Assembly (NCBI GenBank): GCA_900155495.1
Contig: FTLJ01000081.1
Location: 1-64,000, forward strand
DNA: 64,000 nt
Source of the DNA: Porogramme epimiltina
Taxonomy: Eukaryota > Basidiomycota > Agaricomycetes > Polyporales > Polyporaceae
Direction of reading: 5' to 3'
How positions within the stretch are numbered: position 1 is the first letter of the stretch; each line of letters starts with the position of its first letter. The notes under the pieces were generated by a model. It ran no database searches and was not told the DNA's origin. It saw only the letters and a list, made by a program, of their open reading frames with translations. Both the position numbers and the translations under genes were made by a program. Shown in pieces: positions 10,951 to 22,789 of this stretch.

Positions 10951-13900
10951 GGCAGCCCCTTCAACTTCTTTAAACACGAAGTAGCCGCCCGGGGAAGAGG
11001 AGTCTTTGCACCTCCCCTGACGGGGTAGCTTGCGTCCTCAGCTGGCTTTTCTAGTGTTCGCTGATTAACGGTGCTGCTCAGAGCCTAGGCGCGCCGGCTC
11101 CTGAAGCGCCCATCGTACGGTGCGAGATTGTGCAACCCCGAGGCAAGTTCCGTGCCTATATACTGATCCACGCCTGTCGCCATTCTTCGCTTCCACTCGG
11201 CAGCAAATCGAGCAGCAGCGTTTCCCTCTACTATGTCCCAACCTCCCCGGAGGTCCGCGGGGCTATATGCGCTAACTGCAGAACATCCCCGCCCCTACTG
11301 CCCCAGCGTCCATCCCTACTTCATTAGTGTTCGTCTAGCGCCTCTGGAAAGCACCAGCCAAGTTCATCATCGCGCGACGGCCCTCAACCCGGGAATCTCG
11401 TGTTTACGAGCCGCAGCGGAGCCCAGTGCTGCAGCCTACCGCCCCACTAGTCGCTGCGCTGTGCGACTCTTGAGAAGCGAAATCGAAGCAGCAGCAAGTA
11501 CGCATGTAATCTAGCGAGCCAGCCAGTGTGTTGACACACACATTGACTTTGAACTTGCACACTCCACATATACTGCGTTCCGTGGGCAGCTGATGACATA
11601 AAACATCCAACAACAACCCCGCCCGGCGACATCGTGTCACAGAACACGCGAGCACGACACGTCGTCTTTCACATCCTGAGAGACATAGATCAATGAGATA
11701 ATTCTTTGTAAGAGACTAAAGGGGAGACTCACTCGTCGAGGACTGGAACATCTTTGGATATTAGTGCATGTTGTGGCGCTGATCTGTAAGTCCCATATAA
11801 ATGACCTGTGTCGCACTCTAAGTCACGGAATCGCGCATAAATCAGCGGGGATTGAGGTGGGAGAAGCAACCACACGTACAAGACTATCCAGCGCTCTTGT
11901 TGGAGGAGATGCGGACGTGGTGCGTGCCCTTGAATGCGAGGGCGACGAGCCCAATGTCATCGATGAGATCCATGCGTAGACCCCCTGAGGCGCGCCGACA
12001 TCCGGCCTCGGACCGAGTTTGACTTCATCCCGCCGTCTTGTAGTCGTAACACGTTTTGCGGAGGGCCTGTGCCAATGTGAATATGGTACCTCAATGGCAA
12101 CGAGAACGCTAAGCCGTACTCACCTGACACCGACGCATACGACCTGCTACTGCGGCGTATATGCTAAGCACCAATGACTCCATTTTCCTCACAGAGGAGG
12201 GATGCATGGGAGGCAACCATGGTGAGACGGTTTGACAACGCCCTCCCTGCGGAACACACTATTGTCACGCGGGCCAATGCGTGCTTCTCGAGACATTCAA
12301 GTGCGCGCGGCGGAAGGAGGCGATTGTACTGTCGCTGTCTGCGTTACGCGGGCCTCCGATGAAACTCGGATTGATACCTGAGCGACTGTCGCGCGAGGAG
12401 ATGAAAGGCGTGTTTAGGTGCTGGATCGCAGTGGGCTCGGTGGGGATACGGACATCTTCTGGCCTACAGGAGATGCGAGTCGTAGGGCCAGACGGGGGCA
12501 AGGTCGATGCCGACGTGTAGAGAGGAAAGATGATTGTGTAAAGGGAGATAGCAACTGTTGGAAAGCGCGGTGTGTCCTCCCGTTGATAACGCAGGCAATG
12601 TCTTGGAAAGGCGAAGTACTTTGCGAACACACTAGGGTTGAAGGAGAGAAACATTGTGCGGCGGTGGGCGGGTGGGGACGGGCGGTTCTTTGACCGAAGG
12701 ATCTTTCAGCTAGGCGATATGGATGCTGTAGGTGAGGGAAAAGGCATGGACCGAACGAAGGAGAACACACCTGCATAGCGATACCCACTGCCTTCGCAAC
12801 CCGCACTGCACCCCACTTCCAGCTAACCCTTAAGCTCATGACATCCTCCCCCACGCTATTCTGCCTTCCATGGGACCAGATTTCGGGAGAACGTTGGGGG
12901 GATAGGATCTCTGAAGGTGCCTATGCGTCGACCCTCATCTCTCCTCGGTGGACCGGATCCTGTTCGTAGTACCTAGCGACAGATGCGAGGAGATCGCAAC
13001 TCCGCGCGTTCGCGCCTACATAGACGGATGTGTGTTACCCTCGGAGCGACGGCGGCGATGGCACGCGTCATCCCTGTGAGATCGGTGAAAGAGTCGACGT
13101 TTGACGCTGTGCGGGGGCCTCGGTCGGTGTGCGCATGGGACGCCTATTCTGTGGAGAAAAAAGAGATGGCGATACGGAGAGGCAGGGTGGCACACATAAG
13201 AATGCGGCGTATCAAGCACGCAATGTTGGCCACACACTCACGAGTTATTCCCGGATAGCTATTGGCAGCGTGCGGTACATAGGCTGCGACGTGGATATGA
13301 GCGCAGCCTTGGAAGTTGGAGGGGCCGGTGCAGGACGCGATTGAAGCCGGACATCTGCATCGGGCCGCTAGCCTATGACAGAGCTCCTCAGGTCCCGTCG
13401 CCGTGGAGGGGGGGTGTGCGTAGCTCTGTAGGGAGAAGGCAGCTGCAACTGGTCGAGAGGGAGAAGCAGAGGCATGAGAGATGGCGAGCAGCGGAGTGCG
13501 AGCCGGGCTATACACGGCGAGCTTCCTCGGCACCGTCGGACGATGCCGAAGTGGCGGCCAGCCAGTGGAGCCTGTCTTCTTTTCGGTCTCCAACGAAAGA
13601 GCCCCCCCAAGGCCACTGGTGGGGTACGGTACCAGGCCGTGCTCTCAGTCCAGTGATAGCGCTTCCACCTTCCGGCCAGCAGGATGAAGCCCAGACTTGG
13701 ACTAACCTCAGAAGCACCGTGACTTTGCTCGATCGTGAACCTCCAGATCTCCACACAGCGAAGACTTACGCATCGCTACAGCCGCCTAGCCGCCATTGAA
13801 GACGTTTGGACTTCCTCAAGTGGCCAACCGCATTGCCTGTGGAATCTTTCCAGCTGAGATAACCCAACATCACAGCCTTTCGAAGTCATAGTGACTGATA

Positions 13901-14873
13901 CAAAGACAAACAGAATCGTCGTTCCTGAATGCGCCTTCGTTCTTTACAACCGACATATCACCCCTCAATCTTTCCCAGCACAGAAATATGATGCTTCTCT
14001 GATCTTCCTAATATATGCCAGGGCATGGTTCTGCATAAAGCATAGGCATGCCCCATTACGGTTGTCGTCAGGAGTTACCATTATGGCGATAATTTTCAGC
14101 CAGAACGGGCAGATTCTGTCCCAACCTGAGTGAACTCGCGGTAAAGACGTCATCGATTCATCCATCACAACTCTTATCATAACATGCCAACAGTCGTTGC
14201 CTATTACTTCCAAGTCACAATATGGACACCACGTCACCCGTGCAACACGCCTTGGCCCTTGATGGTCGAAATTCACTTGGTGTCTGAGCATTAAAGATGT
14301 GGTTTAAGCTCGTATTCCAACCCCCAGTGCGTACTACAGATATCTATTCGAATATGTCGCATTATAAGCTGACCCAGAAGTTGAGCTCCGTGGAAGCGAT
14401 GCAAGTAGTTATAATCAACTTGGACTCTTTTGAGCCGCCTGGACCGTCATAGGGTGGAAGCCGTAATGGAGCCCTGGTTGCGGTGCGTTACCTGCCTATT
14501 AAACATGAGCAATGCGCTCATTGATCCAGCAGTTCCCGCAGCACACATACCAGAATAGTGAGCTTTCAGGTACGCAACCCTACACAGGGACCAACTGGGC
14601 AGGCACTGCTATGAACGCGTGGGGGGAGCGAATGCTGTAACACTCTTCGCTGACACCTTCTTCAACATTTGGATGATCACAGCACGCAGTTCTCCCCTGT
14701 GATACCAGGACAGGTCAATCGACGGAGGCACCAATAAGTGTGTCCGAATTTCGGATACATCTTCAACATTCATCGATTTCCAGAATGTGGGCTACGAACA
14801 ACTCAGACCAGAATTCAGTTGGGGCATTGATCAAAACCATCCTACAAATAGCTGCTATCCTTTAGCCGCGGGG

Positions 14874-14881
14874 TATATATG
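14874..14881 (+). promoter_or_regulatory. TATA box of the DUF6533-type gene
   Basis: TATATATG lies about 65 bases before the ATG at 14942, a usual distance for fungal core promoters. Confidence 0.5.
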
Positions 14882-14941
14882 TACTGCCGCCACAGTATTA
14901 ATTCCCTCAGCTCCCCGTCATACTCCCTCGCATTGGCTAGG

Positions 14942-16695
14942 ATGTCTAGTGACCACGCCGCAACCGCCGACGATATCACAATTGTTAGTTTATTCAACGG
15001 TCTGTGAGTAGCACGACGCCTCCTTGGTGCCACTGCCAATTCCACTCTTACGGTATACTGTGGCAGTGGTGTGCAAAGATATGTCCTCTTTGCAGCGTCA
15101 GGTGGGTGGCCATTCTCATTAGGCACATGCAGGGCACAATACCAACACTGACATCGTCGCAGTGCTCATCTTCTTCGAACACCTCATCACCATCGACCGC
15201 GAAATCGACCTCTTCTGGAACCACAAGCTCTCTTCCCCGGCCGCACTCTTCCTCACAAATAGATACCTCATGCTCGTGGACTCTGCACTCTCTCTGGTGG
15301 CTTGCCTCCATATATCCATGAGTGCTGAAGTAAGTCAAGCTGACTCCCATTCCGGCGATTTCATGTGTGGCTGACATCTTCGCGCCTCCCTAGGTGTGAG
15401 TTGTGTTCCTCCCTGCCACTTGTTGTTACAGGGGATGACAATATCTGTTCCAGGTGCAACGGGATAGAATGGGGATATGCTGTGGTGAATATCGCGACAT
15501 TCGTACCACCAGCAGGTAAGTGACATGTGCACTCATGCTCTGCGAGACATTCTACTGAAACCGGTCACCTAGCGTTTTCCGCCATGCGAGCACTCGCTCT
15601 CACCAAATCTAAAGTGTTCTCCGCCCTCATTTTGCTCCTCTCTCTGGGTCCTGTGGGAGTGAACGTCGTATGTGTGTTTCGTTGTCTTTGGGAACCCACT
15701 CGCACTCACGATGCAACACACACACGTGGACATCCGACAGGCACGACTTGGAATTGTGTTCGGTGGATTTCTCGACCCGTTAGTTGGCTGCTTGGCGCGA
15801 CAAATCACTCCACCAGAGGACGTACATATTGGGTGAGCTCGTTGTCCAATCAATCTCTGCGAACGTAAACGGTAAACCCATGCATCTTCACCATTCATAG
15901 CTGTGCGTAAAACCCTATATCTCGGTATGCGTTCCTCAACTGACGACTAACTCAGGGATCGTCGCGTCCCGATGCTCCCTTATTGTTGCGGATGCGCTCG
16001 TCGTTGCCATCACCTGGTGGAAGCTATTTCGCCAAGCCTCTCCGAAGAAAGCGTTCCTCATGCGCCGCAATGTGACTCTGACGGATGTGTTCTTGCGTGA
16101 TGGTAAGTAATCTGTACCAAGTATCTTCCGGTACAAACGATCTGACTGGTACATGGTAGGAACCATTTACTTTATGTACGTTTATTCACGAATGTTGCAC
16201 CCTGTGCGGGCAACTCCACGGTGCTCACGTAGCTCGCAGATTGCTCTTCATACTGAATATTATGGACTTGATATTATCTTTCACCTCGGTGAGTTTCCCT
16301 GCTATTCGCTCTACGTTTGGAACCCGTCAACAACCCCTATACAGATATTCATTCCGAACGGGGCTAGTGGCGCTGGGAGCTATGTCACCCTCTTGACTAT
16401 GCCGTACGCCGCTGTACCTTTCCTTTGTATTTCCACTCGCTGCTCACTAAACCTTCCCACTATATCGTCGTCCCACAGCCTAACGACAATTCTCGTCTCT
16501 CGCTTCCTCATCGACCTCCAGGAAGCCAACCTCCGCTCTGTCAAGGTCGACTCCGACAACCCGGCTTACATCTCGTCCTACTCTGAGAACTTTCTCCCGA
16601 GCTTCGTCGCCGCCCCTGGCTCTGCCGGCGCTCCCGTAGAATCGAGCCCGGAGCATATGCGAGACGGACTCCTCGAGAACGGGGAGGCAGATTGA
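14942..16695 (+). CDS. DUF6533-type multi-pass membrane protein
   Basis: This gene has about eight exons and encodes a membrane protein of a large basidiomycete family with an N-terminal DUF6533 domain and no established function. Exon 1 starts MSSDHAATADD. The next exons join to give QRYVLFAASV followed by LIFFEHLITIDREIDLFW, the hallmark of the domain. Later exons supply hydrophobic segments (FSALILLLSLGPVGVNV), the typical region VADALVVAITWWKLF, then FLRDGTIYF and the conserved C-terminal stretch ILVSRFLIDLQEANLRS. The hydrophilic tail ends at 16695. About seven transmembrane segments are expected from the family. All junctions checked follow GT...AG and keep the frame. No neighbouring gene suggests a role. 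Confidence 0.8.
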
Positions 16696-16971
16696 GCTGC
16701 TCGTGGGCAAAACAATATCCCCGGTGCAGAAACCCCATCCCTCGGAGTGGAGGTATAAGTGGTGACCAGTTGGGGCGTGTGAGTACTGAGTAGAGCTCAA
16801 CCCCTCCACTATCTCGTCGGAGATACTATAAACGCATACATATTATTCTTGTTTCTTGCCCTCGCATTGACTCCTTCCGCGTCAATTTCGCACGTGCTGG
16901 CTTGGGTCTGTCCATGCATCGTGGTCCATGCAAATCTTGATTCGAGTAGAGTATCATGCCTGTCCCGATAC

Positions 16972-17385
16972 TTAGCCCTCCATGGATTTTGTAACATAAC
17001 TCCGGGCGTTGGAAATTGGGTCCACTACGTCTGGAATCTTGTCATTCGCGTCCCAAAGGAGGGTTTTGTCATGGTAACCGAAGATTACGGATCCGAACAA
17101 CTTGTGCGTCTTCAGGGATATGTCGAAATGAGTGGTCGATTGCGAGGCCCTCCCAATGGCATCTTGCTTGCGGGCGTAGGAAGTATAGATCTCCCTATAT
17201 GCCGCTCTGGCTACGCGGTCTTCCTCATCATCGTCATCTCGACTGCCCTCATTCACGGGCCACGTCAGCGTCAGTATTGAGCATAGACAAGGCCGCTTCC
17301 TGGAGTGCAACGTCACAATGATCGACGTAGTGATGGCTAAAAAGAAGGGGTAGACGGTGAAGGATCATCTGGATCTTCAAGTCCC
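16972..17385 (-). pseudogene. FunK1 C-terminal fragment
   Basis: The minus strand encodes only the last part of a FunK1 kinase. Upstream bases translate to IQMILHRLPLLFSHHY, matching IQAILQRLLRLFRHHY of copy 2. The frame then runs through AAYREIYTSYARKQDA, DISLKTHKLFGSV and DANDKIPDVVDP, each with a counterpart in copy 2. The kinase domain is absent. Homology stops near 17385, exactly where a short repeat begins, so the fragment was probably cut by a rearrangement or insertion. Confidence 0.8.
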
Positions 17386-17386
17386 G

Positions 17387-17475
17387 GGGAGCGCTTATTC
17401 AACCCTCTTATAGCACGCCGGCATGTTGTCGGCACGCGAAGTCCCCCGAGAAGTCGGTTACATCATCGTATTGGC
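17387..17475 (+). repeat. Short dispersed repeat, copy B
   Basis: This copy matches 10842-10950 with the same block order, and its hairpin GCCGGCA/TTGTCGGC keeps pairing through a wobble. It abuts the breakpoint of the FunK1 fragment. Confidence 0.7.
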
Positions 17476-17729
17476 TCCTACTCGACACGGATGAGGCTCA
17501 AGTTATCATAAAGAACTCCATTATATCGTGGAACCACGGCAAGAACACCCCACTCATCGAGAATTAAGGGCCACTGGTACAAGTAAGCACAGTGAGTAAG
17601 TCGCCCTGGGTGAACATAAAGCCAAAATGTGAATGAGACATGAGATAAGATACTGCTTATCTATAAGAGCACGCCATGATGATAGTCCTCTGAACTAATC
17701 GCCGTCACCGCGGTTCCCAAGCTACTCCC

Positions 17730-19421
17730 ATGTCCTCACCCACCTACCAGGCCCTGCCTCAGAAGGAGGTCAAGGGCGACTTTGCGTCGCCCGCCTACTC
17801 CGCGGTCCACGCAGACGTTGAGGCTCAACGCAAGCCCTCGGCCTCGTGGAAACGCCTCCTCACCCTCACTCTTTACGCCTTCGGCCTCTTCCAACTCTCA
17901 TATCTCGGGACGCGCTACTACCTCAATGCCGCACACTCGCCCGCTCATGGAGGGCGTAAGCTCGGCGCGCCGTGCCGCGGTGCCCACCGCAACGCCTCGC
18001 GCGTGGCGTCGCTGCCGACGCACTACACTCTCCCCTCGGGCGACCGCATTCCCTCAGTCGCGCTCGGTGAGTGACGGGTTCATCTCTTGGCTACGCAGCT
18101 GGCGTTGGAAAGCTGACCGCGTGCTATGGGTGTCAGGGGTGTGGCAGGCCGCTCCGAACGAGGTCGGGACAGCCGTGAAGGCGGCATTGAAAGCAGGGTA
18201 CAGGCACATTGACGATGCGTGGGTCTACGGGGTGCGTCCTTTCCGTGCTATTCTCACGCCACTGCTGACGATGTGCGGCTCCGTGTTGTTTCAGAACGAG
18301 GCCGAAGTTGGAGAGGCTCTCAGGGACAGTGGTGTCCCTAGGGAGCAGGTCTGGCTCACCTCGAAGGTACGTCGCTCGACATGCCCCTCGTTGCGCCCAC
18401 CAACGACCCTACCCTGTTTAGCTCGCGAACTATTTCCACGCCCCCGAGGATGTAGAGGAGGCTCTCGACGACTCCCTCACCAAGCTTGGTGTCGACTATC
18501 TCGACCTGTACCTCATTCACTGGTTCGTCCTTCCTTACTCCCATTCAACTTGCTGCGTAGTTATTCAAGAGGGCTTTTCAGGCCGATAGCCATCAAGAAG
18601 GGTACCACTGACGAGCTCGACCTTGACCTGACCGCCAACCCGTACCCGACGTGGAAGAAGCTCGAGGAGATGGTTGACAAGGGCAAGGTCCGCAACATCG
18701 GCATCAGCAAGTATGTCTTCTTTCTTGTGCAATGTTATGTACCTGTGCTCTAACGACGGTTCTCAAGCTTCAACATTCCTCGCATTCGCAACTTGACTGC
18801 AAACCCTCTCAAGTACAAGCCTGCTGTAAACCAGGTCGAGCTCAGCTACTGGAACCCCCAACCCGAACTGGTCAAGGTAGGCTCGCTAATAGATGTCACC
18901 TATTACTTCATTAACACTTCCTGCGTGGGTAGTGGGCCAAGGAGAATGACCTCGTTCTTGAGGCGTACTCTCCTCTCGGAAGCGGGACGCTAGTGAAGGA
19001 CACGCTCACCCTCCCTGTGGTCCAGGAGATCGCCAGGGCCTTGAGCATCACCCCTGCTCAAGTGATCATCTCATGGCACGTTCAGCGTGGAGTACGTACC
19101 GTTACTCCTTGACGTGATTATATTTGCTTAAATCTGCCCTCCAGACTGTCGTACTCCCTAAGAGCGTGACCCCCTCGCGCGTCGAAGAGAACTACCACGG
19201 TGCGTCTGCCAGATCCTGCTGTATAAATGACTCTGATGCCTCTCTTTTGTGCAGTTACCAAGCTTCCGGACGCCCTGTTCCAGAAGCTGGAGGAGGCGGC
19301 TGCCTCGCACCCCCCGAAGCGCGTGGTGAACCCGTCGGAGCGCTTCAAGCTCGGATACGACCTTTTCGATGATGACGGTGGCGTCATCGTGCCCGACGAT
19401 CTGGCCGCGCTCATGGATTAG
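17730..19421 (+). CDS. Aldo-keto reductase with N-terminal membrane anchor
   Basis: This NAD(P)H-dependent oxidoreductase of the aldo-keto reductase superfamily has about eight exons. The ATG at 17730 gives [13 protein letters not shown], then a hydrophobic span around residues 45-70 ([18 protein letters not shown]) that looks like a single membrane anchor. The barrel begins at [13 protein letters not shown]. Catalytic residues are visible: aspartate and tyrosine in DDAWVYG, lysine at the end of the exon reading VWLTSK, and histidine in LIHWP. Cofactor-binding features include [21 protein letters not shown] and [13 protein letters not shown]. The intron after CACTG restores the LIHWP codon. 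Such enzymes reduce aldehydes or sugars; the membrane anchor is unusual, since most are soluble. The substrate cannot be predicted. Confidence 0.9.
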
Positions 19422-19749
19422 TCTTCGTACAAAAGCGGTAGAAGTAGTTATGGACTTGGAAGCAGGAACCGTCATGGTCTAGTTCGGGAGGATGAGCGAT
19501 AATCTACGCCCCTGGATTCGGCAAAAATGACGTCATGCACTCTTATCTCCTTGTATAAAGGTTTGCCGGTAATTGACCGTGCCTCTTCTCCTTTTCGACG
19601 CTCATGCACCCTTCTGAGGATGCGAAAGCATCGCTGTGAGACAGAGGACGCTGGAACGAGCCTGCGTATGTTTTCTCCATATTGTCAGAAAATGAGTGCT
19701 TATGTAATCCGGGGCGGCGGAAGGCCGTCACGCGCGGGTCGCAGCTTGA

Positions 19750-19855
19750 CTCCTCCTTAACTCTTCCCCACCACCTCCTCCCTGCCCTCCACCTCCACTC
19801 CTTTGCTCTGCCCGCCTCTCCTCTCACCTCTCACCTCAAGCCCTCGCCATCTGCA
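19750..19855 (+). promoter_or_regulatory. Pyrimidine-rich promoter or leader
   Basis: A strongly C/T-biased stretch just before the kinase ATG at 19862 resembles the CT-rich tracts often found at fungal transcription starts. Confidence 0.4.
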
Positions 19856-19861
19856 GTGTGT

Positions 19862-22218
19862 ATGCGCGACTATATCCAGGAAGAAGAACACGGCAACCCT
19901 TCTTTCGCCCATCATGACCAGCACCTCTCTGCTGAGTTCGGGCTCTCCTTTGCCTCATCGCCCCTTTTGGCCGCCTCAGCGCCCCCACTCTCCGCTCTTT
20001 TCGTCGAATCTCCCATCTCCCCTCATCAAGTAGATGATTTCCCTGAAGTCGATCTTTCGTCTTCTCCCGCGGCCATGTTCCTCTCCGCTTTCAGCCCGGT
20101 TTCCGAGGCGTCGCTCGCTCCGGACGACGAAGGTGCTCAAGTGGGAGGCTACACCCTGGGCCCTATTGTCGGACGTGGCGGCTTCTCTATTATCCGCACT
20201 GGCACTTCGGCCCAGGGAGGCACTGTCGCTGTCAAAATCGTCAGACGCTCGGATCTCGACAAGCAGCCTGACCCCGCATTGGCGCGCAAGAGCCTCGAGC
20301 GCGAAGCCGACGTATGGGCGTCCCTCACCCACGAGCATCTTCTTCCCTTGTTTACCGTCAACCACACTTCGTACGCCGATTTCTTCTTCACCGCGTACTG
20401 CCCCGCCGGGAGCTTGTTTGACATTCTGAAGCGCGATGGTCGCCCTGCGCTGCCGCAGGACGACGCGGGGATGATGTTCAGACAAGTGGTGCGGGGGTTG
20501 CGGTACATGCACGAGGCGGCGGGGTTCGTGCACGGGGATCTGAAGCTCGAGAATGTTCTTGTAGATGAGATGGGTGTTTGTAAAATCGGCGACTTCGGAA
20601 TGACACGAAGGGTCGGCGACGTCGATGACGTTCAGGATGAAGAAAGCGGCAACCCTGAGCGCGCGAAGATGCACGACGTCCCCCACCGTTCGCGGACGAT
20701 ATCCCAAGCGCATCCCTCTCTCAATCGTTCTCTCGGTCGTCAGACCGGAAAACTACCCCACCATCTTTCCCTCATGCGTCGCCATGGCACTGGCACGCCC
20801 ACACGCCATCGCACTTCGAGTCCATACCCAGACTCTGGTGCAGCCACCCCCTCTGTTCCCAACCGCGGCTTCGCGCCCGGGTCTCTTCCCTATGCAGCGC
20901 CCGAGCTTTTGCTCTCGCCAAGCACCACACCCTACTCGGCGCATCCCGCGCAAGACATATGGGCATTGGGCGTGATGCTTTATACCCTGCTCACCGGGAA
21001 ATTGCCGTTCTCCGATTCGTTCGAGCCTCGTCTGCAAATGAAGATCCTTCACGGTACGTAACCTGATGCAAACGCCAACGAAACGAAAGGCTTATCTACT
21101 ATCTTCTGAACTTCCGTAAAGGCGCCTTCGATATGCCGCGTGGGATCGGACGTAGTGCTGAGCGGGCCCTCCGCGGATGTATCGAACGCTCCGTCGCGAA
21201 CCGGTGGACGATTGCCATGGTTGACGAGGTCGCGTGGGGAATCGGTTGGGGGTCTGCGGCAGACGACGTTACACCTCCGCCGGAAGTGGCCATGCCTTGC
21301 CGTGCGTCGCGCTCCCCATCGCGGGCGAATAGAAGCAAGGAACGTGCGACCGACGAACGCGACGCCCGTTCCACATCGCGTCCCGCCCGTTCTTCCAGCC
21401 GTTCGACCTCCGCGATCCGGACTTCTAGTCGGAGCAAGTCTCGGCCGCCACATCACCCGTACGAGAGCGCTCACCATCACCACCACCCCCTCTTGCACAC
21501 AAGTGCGCACTCCACACACCCAACACCCACTCAACCGAGTCTGGTGTCCCTCACCAATGCAATCCTTCGGACTACCTCAAGCACCTCAACGGACTCCTCA
21601 GGGACCCACGACTCCGCTATCATCCTCCAGCCTGTTTCCCCGACACCGTCGGAGGCAGCACTCGAGCGTGGGCGCCATCCCCGTCCGCGGATACAGGCAG
21701 AGCTATCTCTGTCTCGGTCGCGCAGCCCGCACGAGATGCCGCTGACGCCCAAGGACGGCTCCGTCGACGCCGTGCTCCGGCGGCACAAGTCCCCTCCCGC
21801 GCGGCCGACGCTGGCCTCCCCGGACCTCGACCACTCGCTCGACACGCTCGACGAAGAGACCCGGTGGAGCTTCGGCGAGAGCGCGGACACCGACAGCGCA
21901 GCGGCGCGCAGCGTCAGCAGGGGCCGCGGCGAGTCGGGCTCCCGGGGCCGCGCGTACTCGCGCTCGCGCGACGAGCTGCGACGCGTCATGCGCACCGGGG
22001 GCAGCATGCCGCCTGCGCTCTCGCCGAGCCGCGCGTCGGCGTGGATGGTGCCCGCGGCGGGCGGGTCGAAGACGGCCGTCGTGACGCCTGCCACGCCTAT
22101 CCCTGTGCCTGGCGTAGCGCAGGGGGCACGAAGCAAGAGCTTAGGGCGCGATGGGCCCCGTGAGGGGCGGTATGCGCCCTCGCCGTTTGGTTCATCGTCT
22201 GCGCGCCTCGGGAAGTAG
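19862..22218 (+). CDS. Serine/threonine protein kinase with long Ser/Arg-rich tail
   Basis: Two exons joined at 21055-21120 encode about 760 residues. The N-terminal ~95 residues are low complexity. The kinase domain follows with loop VGRGGFSII, lysine in VAVKIVRR, catalytic loop HGDLKLENVL, DFGMTRR, APELLLSP and DIWALGVMLYTLLTGKLPF. The HRD arginine is glycine, while the catalytic aspartate, asparagine and DFG are kept, so activity is likely but of the non-RD type. About 80 residues rich in S, P, R and H separate DFG from APE, an unusually long activation segment. After the kinase core, the last ~300 residues are rich in S, R and P, with a run of five histidines, suggesting a disordered phosphorylated tail. 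It resembles CAMK-like fungal kinases; the target is unknown. Confidence 0.85.
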
Positions 22219-22789
22219 TTTCTTGAGTGCGCGGGCGTTGTTTATAATCACATTGGTTCGGTTCAGTACTCTTTTACTGGTTAAATGTCGATACCCCTCC
22301 CCTGTCTAGTTCTTGTTCTCTCCCCTTTTCCGAATACCTCATCTCGTCATTGATTCCCTCTCGTTTCCCATCTCTCTCCTCATGTTCATAGTCATCTATT
22401 TGTCACCGCGTGTTAGCATAGGCATCATGCTGGGTCTCTGTCGTTGTACTTGTAGGTATCTATCTCTCAGTGTGTACCATATACTAGCAGCCGTCGACTC
22501 CATCCGTGTATACTCATCTCATTGACATTCCTCGCTATCATCGATGTGCCTGCGCTGGTATTTAGCATGGTCTCTCTACGTACTCTACGGTGTACCCGAT
22601 AGCACTTAAAATATAGCCGTTATTGGCCGTGATGCCTACACCCCGCTACTCAAGCAGTCTCTCAGGGCTCGACCTCAACGACTGCGTCGAAAATCAATGA
22701 TACATTCTCCGGATCCGAAAAGAAACATCCATATGGTACCGTACAAACAAATTGGAATATGTACAAACATTTCAGCATGTAGTCGTCAC
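22219..22789. other. Convergent 3' region, no gene seen
   Basis: This is the 3' flank between the kinase and the convergent P450 gene. It is T-rich with short frames only. Confidence 0.5.

Larger units (their letters stand above)
10543..14941. other. Gene-poor region, no recognisable gene
   Basis: About 4.4 kb carries only short, mutually overlapping open frames on both strands (the longest 128-152 codons near 12.4-13.8 kb) with no family signature. A TATA-like CTATATACT at about 11156 precedes a 93-codon frame at 11233-11514 that starts MSQPPRRS and is not recognised. Minus-strand frames near 11890-12400 have codon-like stretches and possible donor sites, but no consistent gene could be built. 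Decayed gene remnants or non-coding transcription units are possible. Confidence 0.45.

Noticed and set aside
12265..13799. Frames of 129-152 codons on both strands in the gene-poor region
   Set aside because: They overlap each other, show no domain, and could not be linked by convincing introns.
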